This document shows positions 22,337 through 31,710 of a stretch of 64,000 nucleotides of DNA, in pieces; within the stretch, counting starts at the first letter, position 1, and every line of letters begins with the position of its first letter. This DNA comes from Peronospora farinosa (lineage: Eukaryota > Oomycota > Peronosporomycetes > Peronosporales > Peronosporaceae). The position numbers and the translations under genes are program-made. Below the pieces are notes generated by a model. That model made no database searches. It was not told where the DNA came from and saw nothing but the letters and a program-made list of their open reading frames with translations. The stretch is taken from contig CANTFK010000800.1 in the NCBI GenBank assembly GCA_947646735.1, forward strand, positions 1 through 64,000, read 5' to 3'.

Positions 22337-22939
22337 TGTAACAGGGCATCTAGTTACACGTAAACATTAAGTAATATACTTAATGTTTGGTCTAAAAATA
22401 TCCATGATTACTTTTGACCTGTCACTTGGGTGCGATACACAAACGTGATCCACCCTCGTGAACGTGATTATCCATTTATGGATTCACATGGGTAGGGATG
22501 ACGCTAGTTGAAGCTAGGCATCGCGACGTCTCAGAAAGACGTCAGTTGCGATCTTAAATCTAGATTTAAGTTCATGCGACAGGATACGCTTCTAAAGAGT
22601 CGCGTATCCAATCTATATATATATACATATATAGCCAATCAGTAGTTAAGTATATATTTAGTTATAATTAATTAAATATAGCTCAGTCTTGAATTTTCTA
22701 AACACCGAAGCACCACGCACGAGAAGCTGAAAAGCTTCTGCGTGACGTCGGTGTCTTCTTGTCTTAGAAGTTCGTTGCACTCTCGCTTAAGCGAGAGGCA
22801 ACTGGTGGTCGACTGCTTAAGCAGTCGTACCGCATAACCACCCTCGCACGCGAAGGTAAGACGGTCTAACTGCTTCCTCGCTTGTGCTGAAGGTGTGTGC
22901 TAGTAGCACGAGGCAACTTCGTAGAAGTGCCCGTCTACA
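22337..22939 (+). repeat. E1 right (3') LTR
   Basis: 603 bp, TG...CA ends, preceded by a purine tract. Nearly identical to the left LTR. The palindromic segment at 22807-22831 is the reverse complement of the left LTR's 15302-15326. Confidence 0.92.
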
Positions 22940-24764
22940 CAATTACTGGAAATTAGGGCCTTTGATAGGGATGTTTTAGGATACCATTGAGTATGTACCT
23001 TTATGTTGCAGTAATTGAAGTCGTTGTCACACCAATGAGGAGTCGCTGTATATAAATGATTGCACGCCATCGTCACACTCAGTATCGTTCCAATATTTTT
23101 GCACCTACCACCAGATGTAGTCAAGACCGGCATATCCGCTTCTCATTCGAGCCCGAGTAAAGCACAAATGGTTTTTGAACACGCTCTACATCGTAGCCAA
23201 TTCTTTTTAGCTGAACAGACCATTAAGCTTAAAGCTGCAAATCACATTTTCATCACACCTAAACGTATCAATGCAGAGGACTACGCGCAACGAACGGTTC
23301 ATTTGATTCAACGCCACTCGCTTTTCTTGCGCTAGTGCCTTCTTTGCAGATCTAGGTCACTTAAATACGAAAATAATGTCACCTTCCTTCTATGTGATGT
23401 AAATTCCAGCGCTGATTCCATCATCTCTTATAAAGTTCTCCATGTATCAAACACATTGATACCTGTACTTATAACCATCCCCTTCAAGCAACTGCGCGAA
23501 TCTTTTTCCAAAATACCCATGTTGTGACTTTTGCAGAAGCTGACTTTCGAACGCAGCAAGACGAAATGTTGGTTCAATTTCACTTCAATATATGTGTCGC
23601 AATGCTTGTCACTACTATTCGGACTGCTTGGAAGCTAAGAGTGCCATAAAAAAAGCCGTCGTAAAAATGTATCCATCACTCACGATGTTCTCAAACTCCG
23701 AGTAGACTTCTGTTGTGCATCATGCTCTATAAGAAAAGCAAGGACAATGAGGCAGAAAGCAGGTTAACGACGTTCTTTTATGCAACTGACTCCTTCGATG
23801 TTGTGCTTGCAGAAGGTCTGTGAGGCCGACGTGTCGATGCCGAAGGTCTGCGTTGCTTACTTAAGCCGTTGTATAAACGAAAAAAAGTTGCTGCCGTCAA
23901 CCTGGCAGAAATTTGTCTGTACATCACCAAAATTCATCGAATTAAGGCGCCGTATCGGCTTCAGTAATACCGACGGTGTTGTACTTTTGGGTTGCACAGA
24001 AAGCATTTTCCTGAAGAAAGCACCAAGTGCCTGCGTCGCGTAGTAATAAAGAAATACAGTTAGGGTGGTGTTGGCAGACCTAAAGCTTTCCCTTTATAGC
24101 TACTGACATGCTTACTCCATTTTGTGGAAGCTCTTGCTAGGCCCCAGAGGCCTCTGCACTGAGTTTTCATCATCTACAATTAATAATCTTTAAATGCGGT
24201 ATTTGCTTCCGCCATGATGTCAGCATGAGTGTCTTCTCTACTGGAGACAACGTCTCTTCGAACGTTTGAAGGTGTATAGTCAGGACCGGATAGCATGGAT
24301 ACGATATCCTGCTGGAATGGCTGCCTGGTATATATGCTTTGCATTTAACACACATCATTTCCATGATTGGAGTCGTACAATTTATCGAACTCTTGAAAGC
24401 AGGAAGCTAAAATCGTATAACTTATTTCCTATAATTTATTGAAAGGAGATTTGATGGTTATCATATAAGTTTAATCATTTCCTGAGACCTTAATACTATT
24501 TCCCACAAGATTGTAGATACATAATCGACATTGACGTGTCACATGCTGATTAATTAGAGTATTAGAAAAGATGTAATCAGCAGAGTCCAAATCGTTTTGT
24601 TGTCAAGAGTATAAAAAATTCTGGCCAGCTGATAGAATCTTGTGGCTTTCAAATTTGGGTTGGCAGCTGCTTACGAGTTTGGATGGCCACAGGCAATGCT
24701 GTTCATATCCCAATTGACATTGCAACCGTCACGTCATACCAGCATTTATCAAGTACGACGCACC
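22940..24764. other. Low-copy region between E1 and the RXLR-like ORF
   Basis: The first 120 bp resemble the upstream region of the ankyrin-like gene at 56006. Two small ATG-started frames on the plus strand (55 codons from 23169; 87 codons at 23780-24043) have no recognised motif and I do not call them genes. The rest appears non-coding and may be decayed gene sequence. Confidence 0.4.
22941..23060 (+). repeat. Diverged copy of the ankyrin-gene upstream region
   Basis: This stretch aligns by eye with about 55852-55970, including shared accattgagtatgtaccttt and an ATGATTGCAC-type end. The match starts immediately at the E1 LTR border and fades close to where the ankyrin gene's ATG would be. 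It looks like a duplicated promoter or 5' flank whose coding part is lost or unrecognisable. Confidence 0.65.
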
Positions 24765-25064
24765 ATGAAGTTATTGCACGGATTGGTAATGACAGCTGTG
24801 GTCCTGCTGTGCGAGGATCCTGCAACGGGTGCTACACGCAGTCTTCGTCAAAACACTTCTGGAAAAAATCTAATAACGATGATTCCTGAACTCGAGACTG
24901 AACCCAAGGGTAATCGGGATGGTGACTCGTGTAAATTACTTGAGTCTTTAACGTCAACTCCTGGTCTCCGTGCGACAATCAACGTTCTTCCACCTTCGAA
25001 ATATTACCCGCCACAGGAGCCTATCCCCCCCGGAATCTCTACCCTACCCCCTCCGCCCCACTGA
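24765..25064 (+). CDS. Candidate RXLR-type secreted protein, 99 residues
   Basis: Begins with a hydrophobic signal-like segment (residues 3-15, LLHGLVMTAVVLL) ending at ATGA, followed at once by RSLR at residues 25-28. That matches the RXLR motif associated with host-targeted secreted proteins of Peronosporales. No dEER motif follows within the usual distance, although ELETEP is acidic. The C-terminal third is Pro-rich (PPQEPIPPG, TLPPPPH) and shows no WY-fold signature. The RXLR lies closer to the signal peptide than in most members, and charged residues (CEDP) inside the signal region weaken the call. It sits alone between two retrotransposons, typical of such genes. Function unknown. Confidence 0.45.
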   Translation: MKLLHGLVMTAVVLLCEDPATGATRSLRQNTSGKNLITMIPELETEPKGNRDGDSCKLLESLTSTPGLRATINVLPPSKYYPPQEPIPPGISTLPPPPH

Positions 25065-25076
25065 ATGGCTTCTAGA
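25060..25076. repeat. 17-bp direct repeat, left copy
   Basis: actgaatggcttctaga at 25060-25076 recurs exactly at 25695-25711. The pair brackets a GC-rich segment and looks like a long target-site duplication. The stop codon of the RXLR-like ORF lies inside the left copy. Confidence 0.85.
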
Positions 25077-25694
25077 GAGAGAGAGAAGAACAGACCGTCT
25101 ATTTCAAACATTAAGGATTGGTAAGATGTCTGGAGTGCTTCTACCAGGACTTCGTCATTCTTCGCCTCGCTGGCTCAATCTGCTGGCTCGAGACGTCGGG
25201 CGTCACGGGGGACACTCCGAAAAGGGCACGTGGAATCGGGTATCCAGCCCGAGGTGTAAACAGTGGCTCAATGATCGCAACAAGCGCCGGGCACCACACC
25301 GATCAGTCCCGATCGACCGCTGATGCACCTGGACGGGCCGATCAATTCACGTTCTTGGCAAGTTCACTTCGTGGGACCGAGATTCGCGCTCAGCGATCGA
25401 ATCGGCGTCTTGAAGGCTGACGTAGAATAGCAGGAACTATTGGGGAAAGAGGGAATGATAACCGCGGTCGTCGATCCTCTCCCCCCGGGGGTAACAGGGT
25501 TGGTGCTCCCCTTACGGTTCGCACGCTGCGCTTGCCCCCCATAGCGCACGCAGCAGAGGGAAAACCTCCCCCCTCTTATCCTGGGCCTCCCGTTGGAGGG
25601 ACTTCCCGCCCTGGTCGGAGGAGGCCGGTTGACCGGCTCTTTGAAGGTCTTCGTCTCTTGGCCGTTGTTGCTCGAAGGCGCGAATTGGGAAGTG
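25077..25694. mobile_element. 618-bp GC-rich insertion between 17-bp direct repeats
   Basis: The segment is clearly richer in G and C than its AT-rich surroundings and contains C- and G-runs (for example near 25490 and 25565). It lies exactly between the 17-bp repeats. A long duplication suits LINE/SINE-type target-primed insertion, but no poly-A tail, RT motif or tRNA-like box was recognised. A minus-strand frame (25364-25783) is open but basic/Pro-rich and without ATG support. The nature of the insert is unknown. Confidence 0.5.
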
Positions 25695-25711
25695 ACTGAA
25701 TGGCTTCTAGA
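25695..25711. repeat. 17-bp direct repeat, right copy
   Basis: Exact copy of 25060-25076. Confidence 0.85.
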
Positions 25712-25978
25712 AATCGTTCGGTCGATCATTTTAGCTATCACGCTGTCAACAGGGCGTGTAGTGTGAGGATTCAAGACTAGCACTTATGAAGATTTTAAAT
25801 ATAACAGAAAGTAGCTGTCTGTCTGGAGGTGTATTCCTTTTTGGGTATTTAATTTGGCTGATTTGCATCAGAACTCAATTCACATTGGCGCTTTTTGCAC
25901 AAAACAGATCTCCGTATCAGAAGACAGGCTGTTTCACCAGCATTTAACATTTTAAAAAAATTCAATTTCAATTTATTT
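25712..25978. other. Short spacer before element E2
   Basis: AT-rich, no gene seen. It ends where the E2 LTR begins at about 25979. Confidence 0.45.
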
Positions 25979-26331
25979 TGTAAAGGGGTCACACGACGGT
26001 TGTAACATCATACCGAAAGTACATCACGGTTGAAGGTTTCAATATTGCATATAATGTATTCTTAATACCTACCAGTTTTCATTTTGTGTTAAAGATCCCA
26101 AGTCACTCTAAGACTTGTTTTCTTGTGCATTTCGTGTGTTGGTTCTCTGAACCTTAAGCTATTGCTTATACACTAGAAATCCCTCCTAGATTCCTTAGAA
26201 CAGGGTCGTATAAGTAGTTTCCTTGCAATTTAGTGGCTTGAAGCCGTCAATTAATAATTAGTTTTATGAAACTTAGACGCTTTCAGCCTATAAGTATTCC
26301 TCTGACTAAAGAGCTGTGTAGCTCCGCTACA
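25979..26331 (+). repeat. E2 5' LTR, shortened and diverged
   Basis: About 353 bp beginning TGTAAAGGGG and ending GCTCCGCTACA. It aligns with both ends of the 635-bp E3 LTR but is much more divergent than the internal regions are, and lacks roughly 280 bp of the middle. Confidence 0.75.
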
Positions 26332-26391
26332 CTTGGTATCACTTGTAGTCAATCCTACACCTGAGTCTTTAAAGACTGACCCTCTGTGAGG

Positions 26392-27433
26392 ATGGAGAAT
26401 CACAACCAACTCTCTGAGGCGCAACGACTCGCTCTTGATAAATTATCTGCGTTCGTTGGGCCCGATCAAATCGAGGCCCTTTTGGCCCAAGGCCCGGAGG
26501 TCCTCAATGCTCGCCTTGAGGCCTTCATGCGTTATAATGCAACGCTACTCGGGCATGTCCACGACCAGGCAGCGTCAGCTGCGCTAACGCAATACATTCC
26601 GGTACCTGGGCCAAATGCAAAACCAAAGGATCGTCCACTCGTGTTAAACGTTAAAACTTTGAGGGGAAGGAGGGATAAAATCTTTTCCTCTGGATCCGAG
26701 AAGTTGAAATGGCAATGGATGTCGCCATGTTGTTTCAGATAAGCAACGAGTTGGCTTGGCCATTTCTAAGCTCGGTGGAAGAGTAGAGAGTGGGCTCTAA
26801 CGAGCGATATCTCTGTAAATGCACATGGGAAATGCTTAAAAAGCAATTAACCTGTGTGTTTGCACCGCCTAATCAGGCTTATCGTGTGAGCTCACGCTTC
26901 TTAGATACCCGACAGGGTAAGAAATAATTGTCGGACTACGTCCAAGAGTTGCGAAATATAATTGTTGCTATGCAGCAAGACCCTCTGGCAGAGGAAGTCC
27001 GAGTAACCATTTTTATGGAAGAACTTCGTAATGGGGTCGCCAGGACAGAAGTTTTCCGTGTCCAGCCTTCGACTTTCGAAGAAGCAGTAAGCATAGCGTT
27101 TAACGCTGAGCTCAAATTCACATCTGCTCGCTATGGTCTGCCATGGTATCATTCAAATGCCTCTAATAGGGCGGAACCCATGGACCTCAGCCATGCTGAA
27201 GAAGCTGAGCTTCAAGATGCAGAGCAGCAAGATAACATCCGTAGATGTTACCCGTGCGGAAGCACTAGGCACCTTCGCCTTGCTGTACGTTACGAAAGAA
27301 ATTTTAGAATCGGCAGAGCTGTAACCCTGCTCTTAGCCAAAAGGCGAGCACGGCAGGTAAAAACGTCAGCTCCCAGTAGGCGCGGGGCACCCTACTGGGA
27401 AAGAACTAAATTTTGTTGGATCTTTAGGAGGTA
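26392..27433 (+). pseudogene. E2 gag, frameshifted
   Basis: Starts at ATG 26392 (MENHNQLSEAQRLALDKL). The frame breaks near 26660, so the reading ends at 26742. The capsid frame resumes near 26830 and carries a TAA at about 26926 before LSDYVQELRN. The C-terminal part has EPMDLSHAEEAEL and a remnant zinc knuckle (CYPCGSTRHL) lacking the later His/Cys. The same lesion pattern is seen in E3. Confidence 0.82.
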
Positions 27434-27464
27434 AAGGTAAACAGGGCTAGCCCCAAGTGGTTCT

Positions 27465-28375
27465 GTGGATGCTCCCATAGAACAAGATTACAAGCCAGGC
27501 TTGTTGGTTGTGTCGGCAACCGTTAAAGGTTTTGAGAAACCATGGCCAATTCTAATTGACTCAGGGCTGTCGGGTAATTATGTTCGACGTCGTTTCCTTG
27601 AAGGGAGTCAGCTGTATGCTGAGGCGCTAGAAGCGCAAGAGGTTGACAGTATAACCGTGCGTCTCGCAACAGGTGTACGTGTCACCGTTCCTAAAGCTCC
27701 GTTGAACTTAGGTGTGAAGTTCTTGGACTTCGATAGCGTTGACAGCTGTCTTGTCCTATATTTGGACTCGAGATATGATCTCATTCTCGGTATGGCCTGG
27801 CTGGAACGCCATGAGCCATGGAACAATTGGAGATCCAAAACCTTAGGCGCAACGCGCAATGTTCCTAGCGAAGCTTTGGCGAGTCATGAACCCACCTCGC
27901 TAGGCAACAGAAGTGCTATTGGCGCGAGCCATTAACTGAGTTAGTTAGTGTGCTGGACATTGGAGTGTCTGAGTTGATAAACTCCATTGTCAGCAATAAT
28001 AGTGTCGAGAAGAGCTCAGTGACACCTAGTGGGACGGCACGTACTCCGTTGAGTGATACTCATAATAATATTGAGACACTGGATGTCGGTAATGACATCG
28101 GCTCTCGTATAGAGCAAGTTAAGGTAAAAGACCTTATTAGTGGTGTCACCTGTAGTAGTAATTCTCTGGATGTCGTTAATGACATCGGCTCTCGTATAGA
28201 GCAAGTTAAGGTAAAAGACCTTGTTAGTGATATTGGCTGTAATAGCGATTCACTGAATTTTGGTAATGACATCGGCTTTCGTGCAGAGCAAGTGAAGGTA
28301 CCGATGACCTTGTTAATAATGTCACTGGTACTAGTGACCCAATGGATGTCAAGAATGACATCGGCTCTTTTATAG
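27465..28375 (+). pseudogene. E2 protease and repeat spacer
   Basis: Retropepsin-like: WPILIDSGLSGNYVRR (active-site DSG) and YDLILGMAWLERHEPW. A stop at about 27933 and a +2 shift between the third and fourth spacer repeats break the frame. There is no ATG, as expected for part of a polyprotein. Confidence 0.82.
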
Positions 28376-28490
28376 AGCAAGTGAAGATCGATGACCTTAT
28401 TAGTGATGTAACTGGTAATAGCGACTCCCTGGATGTCGATAATGACATCGGCTCTCGTATAGAGCAGGTTAACGTCAAGGAATCTATTGA
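28080..28490 (+). repeat. 87-bp (29-residue) tandem repeats in E2 spacer
   Basis: Five imperfect copies; the landmark gacatcggct occurs at about 28094, 28181, 28268, 28357 and 28444. The translated core is NDIGSRIEQVKVKDLIS. Spacing is 87 bp except for one step of 89, which shifts the frame. Confidence 0.88.
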
Positions 28491-28846
28491 CCTTGGGGAT
28501 GATGATATTCCGAGTACTTTAAAGGTACGGTTCGTCAATGAGACGGCAGCATCGCCAGATGGCGGCTGCGAGACGCAAAGCGTCTGTTTTAACACGTAGT
28601 GATGTCAGTGACCAGTTGTATACCCTGGTCAACGGAGTGACAGGAGATGTAGATGGTGAGGTTGAACTTGAGGCCCTCCCATCATTAAATTCTCTCTTAG
28701 AGCTAGACGAAATGTCTGTGATGCATTTCATCTAGCCTTGAAGGCTGGTGCTCTATCCGATATGGTGGTCATTCGACCTAACCTCGAGTTGATCTCATCC
28801 TCGCTTGTCGATGAAGCAGTCCTTGAAGATACAAAGGCGGCACTAG

Positions 28847-29680
28847 GTGCACGTAGTGGAACATCTATTCTCAAGAACCCTCCCATATACTTACCATCCT
28901 TTAGTTAAGGAATGTCAGGACGTGGTGTGTCATGATCCACCGTCTGTTCTACCTCCTGATAGGGGTGTACGTCATGAAATTGACTTGGTTCCTGGAACCA
29001 AATACTGTGTAACACGGCAGTGGCCTTTACCCAAAGAACAGTGTGACGTCATTGACGAGTTCTTTCGTGCAAAGCACGCGGCGGGCATGGTGCGCGAGAG
29101 CAAATCTCCGCACTCGACACCCACTTTCTGTGTTAAGAAACCGAATGGTAAATGGCGTATCGTTCATGCTTATAATAAGCTCAATGCAGCCACTATACCT
29201 GCACAGACGCCAATACCTAGAAAGGATGTTCTTCAGAACAATATGGTAGGTTGTACCATGTACAGTGCGCTCGACTTAGTCGATGGTTATTACCAATTGC
29301 TCATGCGAGCTAGCGATATTCCGATCACTGCGGTTAGCACTCCTAGCTGTATGATCTGGAATTGGCTGGTCATGCCTCAAGGGCTGTCGGATATTCCGAC
29401 TACGTTTTACCGTTGGTGACGCAATTGTTTCGACCCCATCGAAATAATGCTAGACGTATTTCGATGCCATTTTGTCCAAAGTGGTCCTGACCATGGGCGG
29501 TCGGATACCGAGAACCATATTGTCCATTTACAAGCTGTGCTCGGGTGCATGCGCACTAAAAAGCTATATGCTAATGCATTTAAGTGCATCTTCGGAGCCG
29601 AAGAAATTCCCTTTTTAGGGTGCTTAATTGGACAGAGAGGCCTCCGAGCGGATCCCGCTTAGGTCAAAACCATAGTCGAG
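28847..29680 (+). pseudogene. E2 reverse transcriptase, truncated
   Basis: RT fingers and palm: RGVRHEIDLVPGTKYCVTRQ, TPIPRKDVLQNN, MYSALDLVDGYYQLL, WLVMPQGL. The frame stops at 29419. Beyond it the sequence that should hold YFDD is degraded (VFRCHFVQSGPDHG), then YANAFKCIFGAEEIPFLGC and GLRADPA before truncation. Confidence 0.85.
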
Positions 29681-29696
29681 AGGCTCGTTCAACAGT

Positions 29697-30013
29697 TGTA
29701 ACGGGATAAGGACCCGTTACCGTCTTACACTAAAAGGGCGTGGAGTAATCGCTCTTAATTCACTCGTAAATATAACTGTGCTCTATTTTTGGTATGTATT
29801 ACTTCGCCGTAGGTGCGAATATGCTCCCTAGCTCATGGGAACCACTCAATATGGAAGTCAATTTATTATTGGTAAATTATTGGGTGTGGCACCCCAATAA
29901 AAAACCAATAATAAAATGACGCGCAGTATCCGTTAATCGGATACTGCCCTATGCCTACTTATGTAATTAGTATTAATCCTATAACTACTCATGTAATAGG
30001 TTGCCCCATTACA
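29697..30013 (-). repeat. E5 3' LTR
   Basis: 317 bp with inverted ends TGTAACGGG and CCCCATTACA. On the plus side it is followed by a run of C (the purine tract of the minus strand). Its minus-strand start matches the remnant at 46826-46898. Confidence 0.7.
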
Positions 30014-30114
30014 CCCCCCCCCTCTTTAACTTGTGCTTACTACAAAAATCACATAAAATAAATATTTTCTTTGCACCGAAAATTTGACGACACAATTTTA
30101 AGCCTGCTCAGTGA
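30014..30114. other. E5 3' untranslated remnant, left part
   Basis: Polypurine tract (minus strand) next to the E5 LTR, then AT-rich sequence up to the gtga duplication that flanks the solo LTR. Confidence 0.5.
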
Positions 30115-31411
30115 TGTGGTGAAGTGCTAATTTTGTGATGTGGAGGTCCCAGACTCCGGATGGATGCGGAGTATAGACCGTGGGTCAGGGACAGGGGACG
30201 AGAGAGACAGGGGCCTCGAGGGGGAGCGACCGTTGGTGGAGGACAATCCGCAGGATCCGCCGAAGAAAATCAGTATCAGGGTACCGGTTAATCGGTACCA
30301 AAGGGAGTTGATTATGGCCGCTCATTTATCGACCTGGACCCTCGTTGGTAGACCCGAATCCCTCATTGGTCGACCCGGTCCCTCGCTGGTCGACCCGGTC
30401 CCTCATTGGTAGACCTGGGTCCCTCATCAGTCGACTCGGTCCCTCATCGGTCGACCCGGTCCCTCGTTGGTCGACCTGGGTCCCTCATTGGTAGACCCGG
30501 GTCCCTCATTGGTAGACCCGGTCCCTCATTGGTCGACCCGGTCCCTCGCTGGTCGACCCGGTCCCTCATTGGTAGACCTGGGTCCCTCATCAGTCGACTC
30601 GGTCCCTCATCGGTCGACCCGGTCCCTCGTTGGTCGACCTGGGTTCCTCGTTGGTAGACCCGGGTCCCTCATCAGTCGACTCGGTCCCTCATCGGTCGAC
30701 CTCGGCCCCTCGGGGTTCGGCCACTCCGGACCAGATAATACAAGGATCAGACTAGTCGACGCAAGGAATCAGAGCTTCAGGCAAGGATAGAGTAAAAGGG
30801 TTAAAAGGATAGGACTATATTAAATACTACTCAATTTGCGATCTACGTGGCACGACTCCGTCACCCAAGAAGGACTTGTTCTAAGTTACTCACTGTTCCG
30901 GGAAGGGATATGTTTTGGCCCCCCGTCGAAGACAGTTGTGTAGCGAAGATCAAGGGCGAATAGAGCTCCAGGATATATTTGGCCTGTGAGCTCGTTCGAG
31001 TAGCAACACCCCCCAAGACCCGCTATCGGAAGCGGTATCCCTCACCTCAAGGTCCGGGAGCAACGTAAAGGTCAGGTGGTTAATACATCTGAAACAGAAG
31101 GAAAAGGCCAGAGACGACAAGCGCCCTGAAGAATTTGGCTCTAAGCCCACTCTCGACAAGGTCGATCGAGAGGCCACCTACCGGCCCACCGAGTGAAGCA
31201 TATCCACTCGAGGCCCCCCAGGTTTACCTACCTCAAGGCAGACGTGTACATCCTCACCAAGGCTTCCGAAGAGTGCAACCCGCCAGCCGACGGGTACACA
31301 AGGTGAGAGAAGGTCCATACGCGGCATCGGGGTACCCCCTCCGACAGTCGGCAGTCCGGCACAGTAAGTGGTTTGGGGTCTCCCACAATTTTGAGAACCC
31401 ACTCCACCACA
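30115..31411 (+). repeat. Solo LTR related to E4 LTR, 1.3 kb, TSD gtga
   Basis: Starts TGTGGTGAAGTGC and ends CCACTCCACCACA, the same ends as the E4 LTR read on its coding strand. It is flanked by a 4-bp duplication gtga (30111-30114 and 31412-31415), so it is a genuine solo LTR left by LTR-LTR recombination. A minisatellite fills about 400 bp of it. A related truncated copy lies inverted at about 45330-46009. Confidence 0.82.
30335..30715 (+). repeat. Minisatellite of about 20-bp units with 163-bp higher-order period
   Basis: About 19 units of the type ggtccctcattggtcgaccc, varying at a few positions (cattgg/cgctgg/catcag; gtagac/gtcgac). A block of eight units repeats at 163 bp (for example starts 30372 and 30535), showing amplification in larger steps. 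Confidence 0.85.
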
Positions 31412-31710
31412 GTGACACACAACTGAGCAGAATGTCCCTGGCCGCGCGCGCAAGTATTTTTCTGACGACACCAACCGTACGATCCACAGACATCAGGCAC
31501 TGCGAATCATCGACGAGGACCTGAAACCGTGGACGCTATACAGTTTTATCGGCGTTGTTTATCCGGAATTTTATGAAGTCATAACAAGCTCTTAACGCTA
31601 TCATTCAGTTGGTGCATTGGTTTACCACTGGTTTCTTGATCGTGATGTCGCTGGTTCGATCCCCAAGTGTGCCAATTTTGGTTGGCTATGGCATATTACA
31701 TTGTCGCAAA
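31412..31710. other. E5 3' untranslated remnant with tRNA-like boxes
   Basis: Lies between the solo LTR and E4. Plus-strand bases 31601-31675 resemble a tRNA: an A-box-like tcattcagttgg and a perfect B-box ggttcgatccc. The stems do not pair well, so this may be a tRNA-derived SINE remnant rather than a tRNA gene. A plus-strand open frame of about 45 codons (near 31445-31590, ending PEFYEVITSS) precedes it and is unexplained. Confidence 0.4.

Larger units (their letters stand above)
14832..22939 (+). mobile_element. E1: Ty3/gypsy chromodomain LTR retrotransposon, 8.1 kb
   Basis: The element is bounded by two nearly identical LTRs (607 and 603 bp) that begin TGTAAC and end CA. After the left LTR comes a likely primer-binding site (TTGGTAGCAC from about 15440), and before the right LTR a purine tract (ACGGGGGATGG). 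In order it encodes Gag with a CCHC knuckle, protease, RT, RNase H, integrase and chromodomain, all on the plus strand and all with stops or frameshifts. A long frame on the minus strand follows pol. Near-identical LTRs imply recent insertion, yet the coding region is defective. The flanks show no target-site duplication, so one side may have been rearranged. Confidence 0.93.
25979..29680 (+). mobile_element. E2: truncated Ty3/gypsy element, same family as E3
   Basis: A 5' LTR (25979-26331) is followed by the primer-binding site CTTGGTATCAC, complementary to the ...TGATACCA end typical of initiator tRNA-Met. Gag, protease, a spacer with 29-residue repeats and the first two thirds of RT follow. 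The element stops near 29680 inside RT (after GLRADPA), 17 bp before the LTR of E5. The internal part is nearly identical to the minus-strand element E3, including its frameshifts. RNase H, integrase and 3' LTR are absent. Confidence 0.88.

Noticed and set aside
23780..24043. 87-codon ATG-started frame, cysteine-containing
   Set aside because: No signal peptide, no family motif and no neighbouring signals; could be remnant gene sequence but cannot be supported.
25364..25783. 139-codon minus-strand frame over the GC-rich insertion
   Set aside because: Basic and proline-rich, consistent with chance openness in GC-rich DNA; it crosses the right 17-bp repeat, so it cannot belong to the insert alone.
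30335..30715. Regularly spaced repeats resembling a CRISPR array
   Set aside because: The units are contiguous variants of a 20-bp minisatellite with no unique spacers, inside an LTR of a eukaryotic genome.
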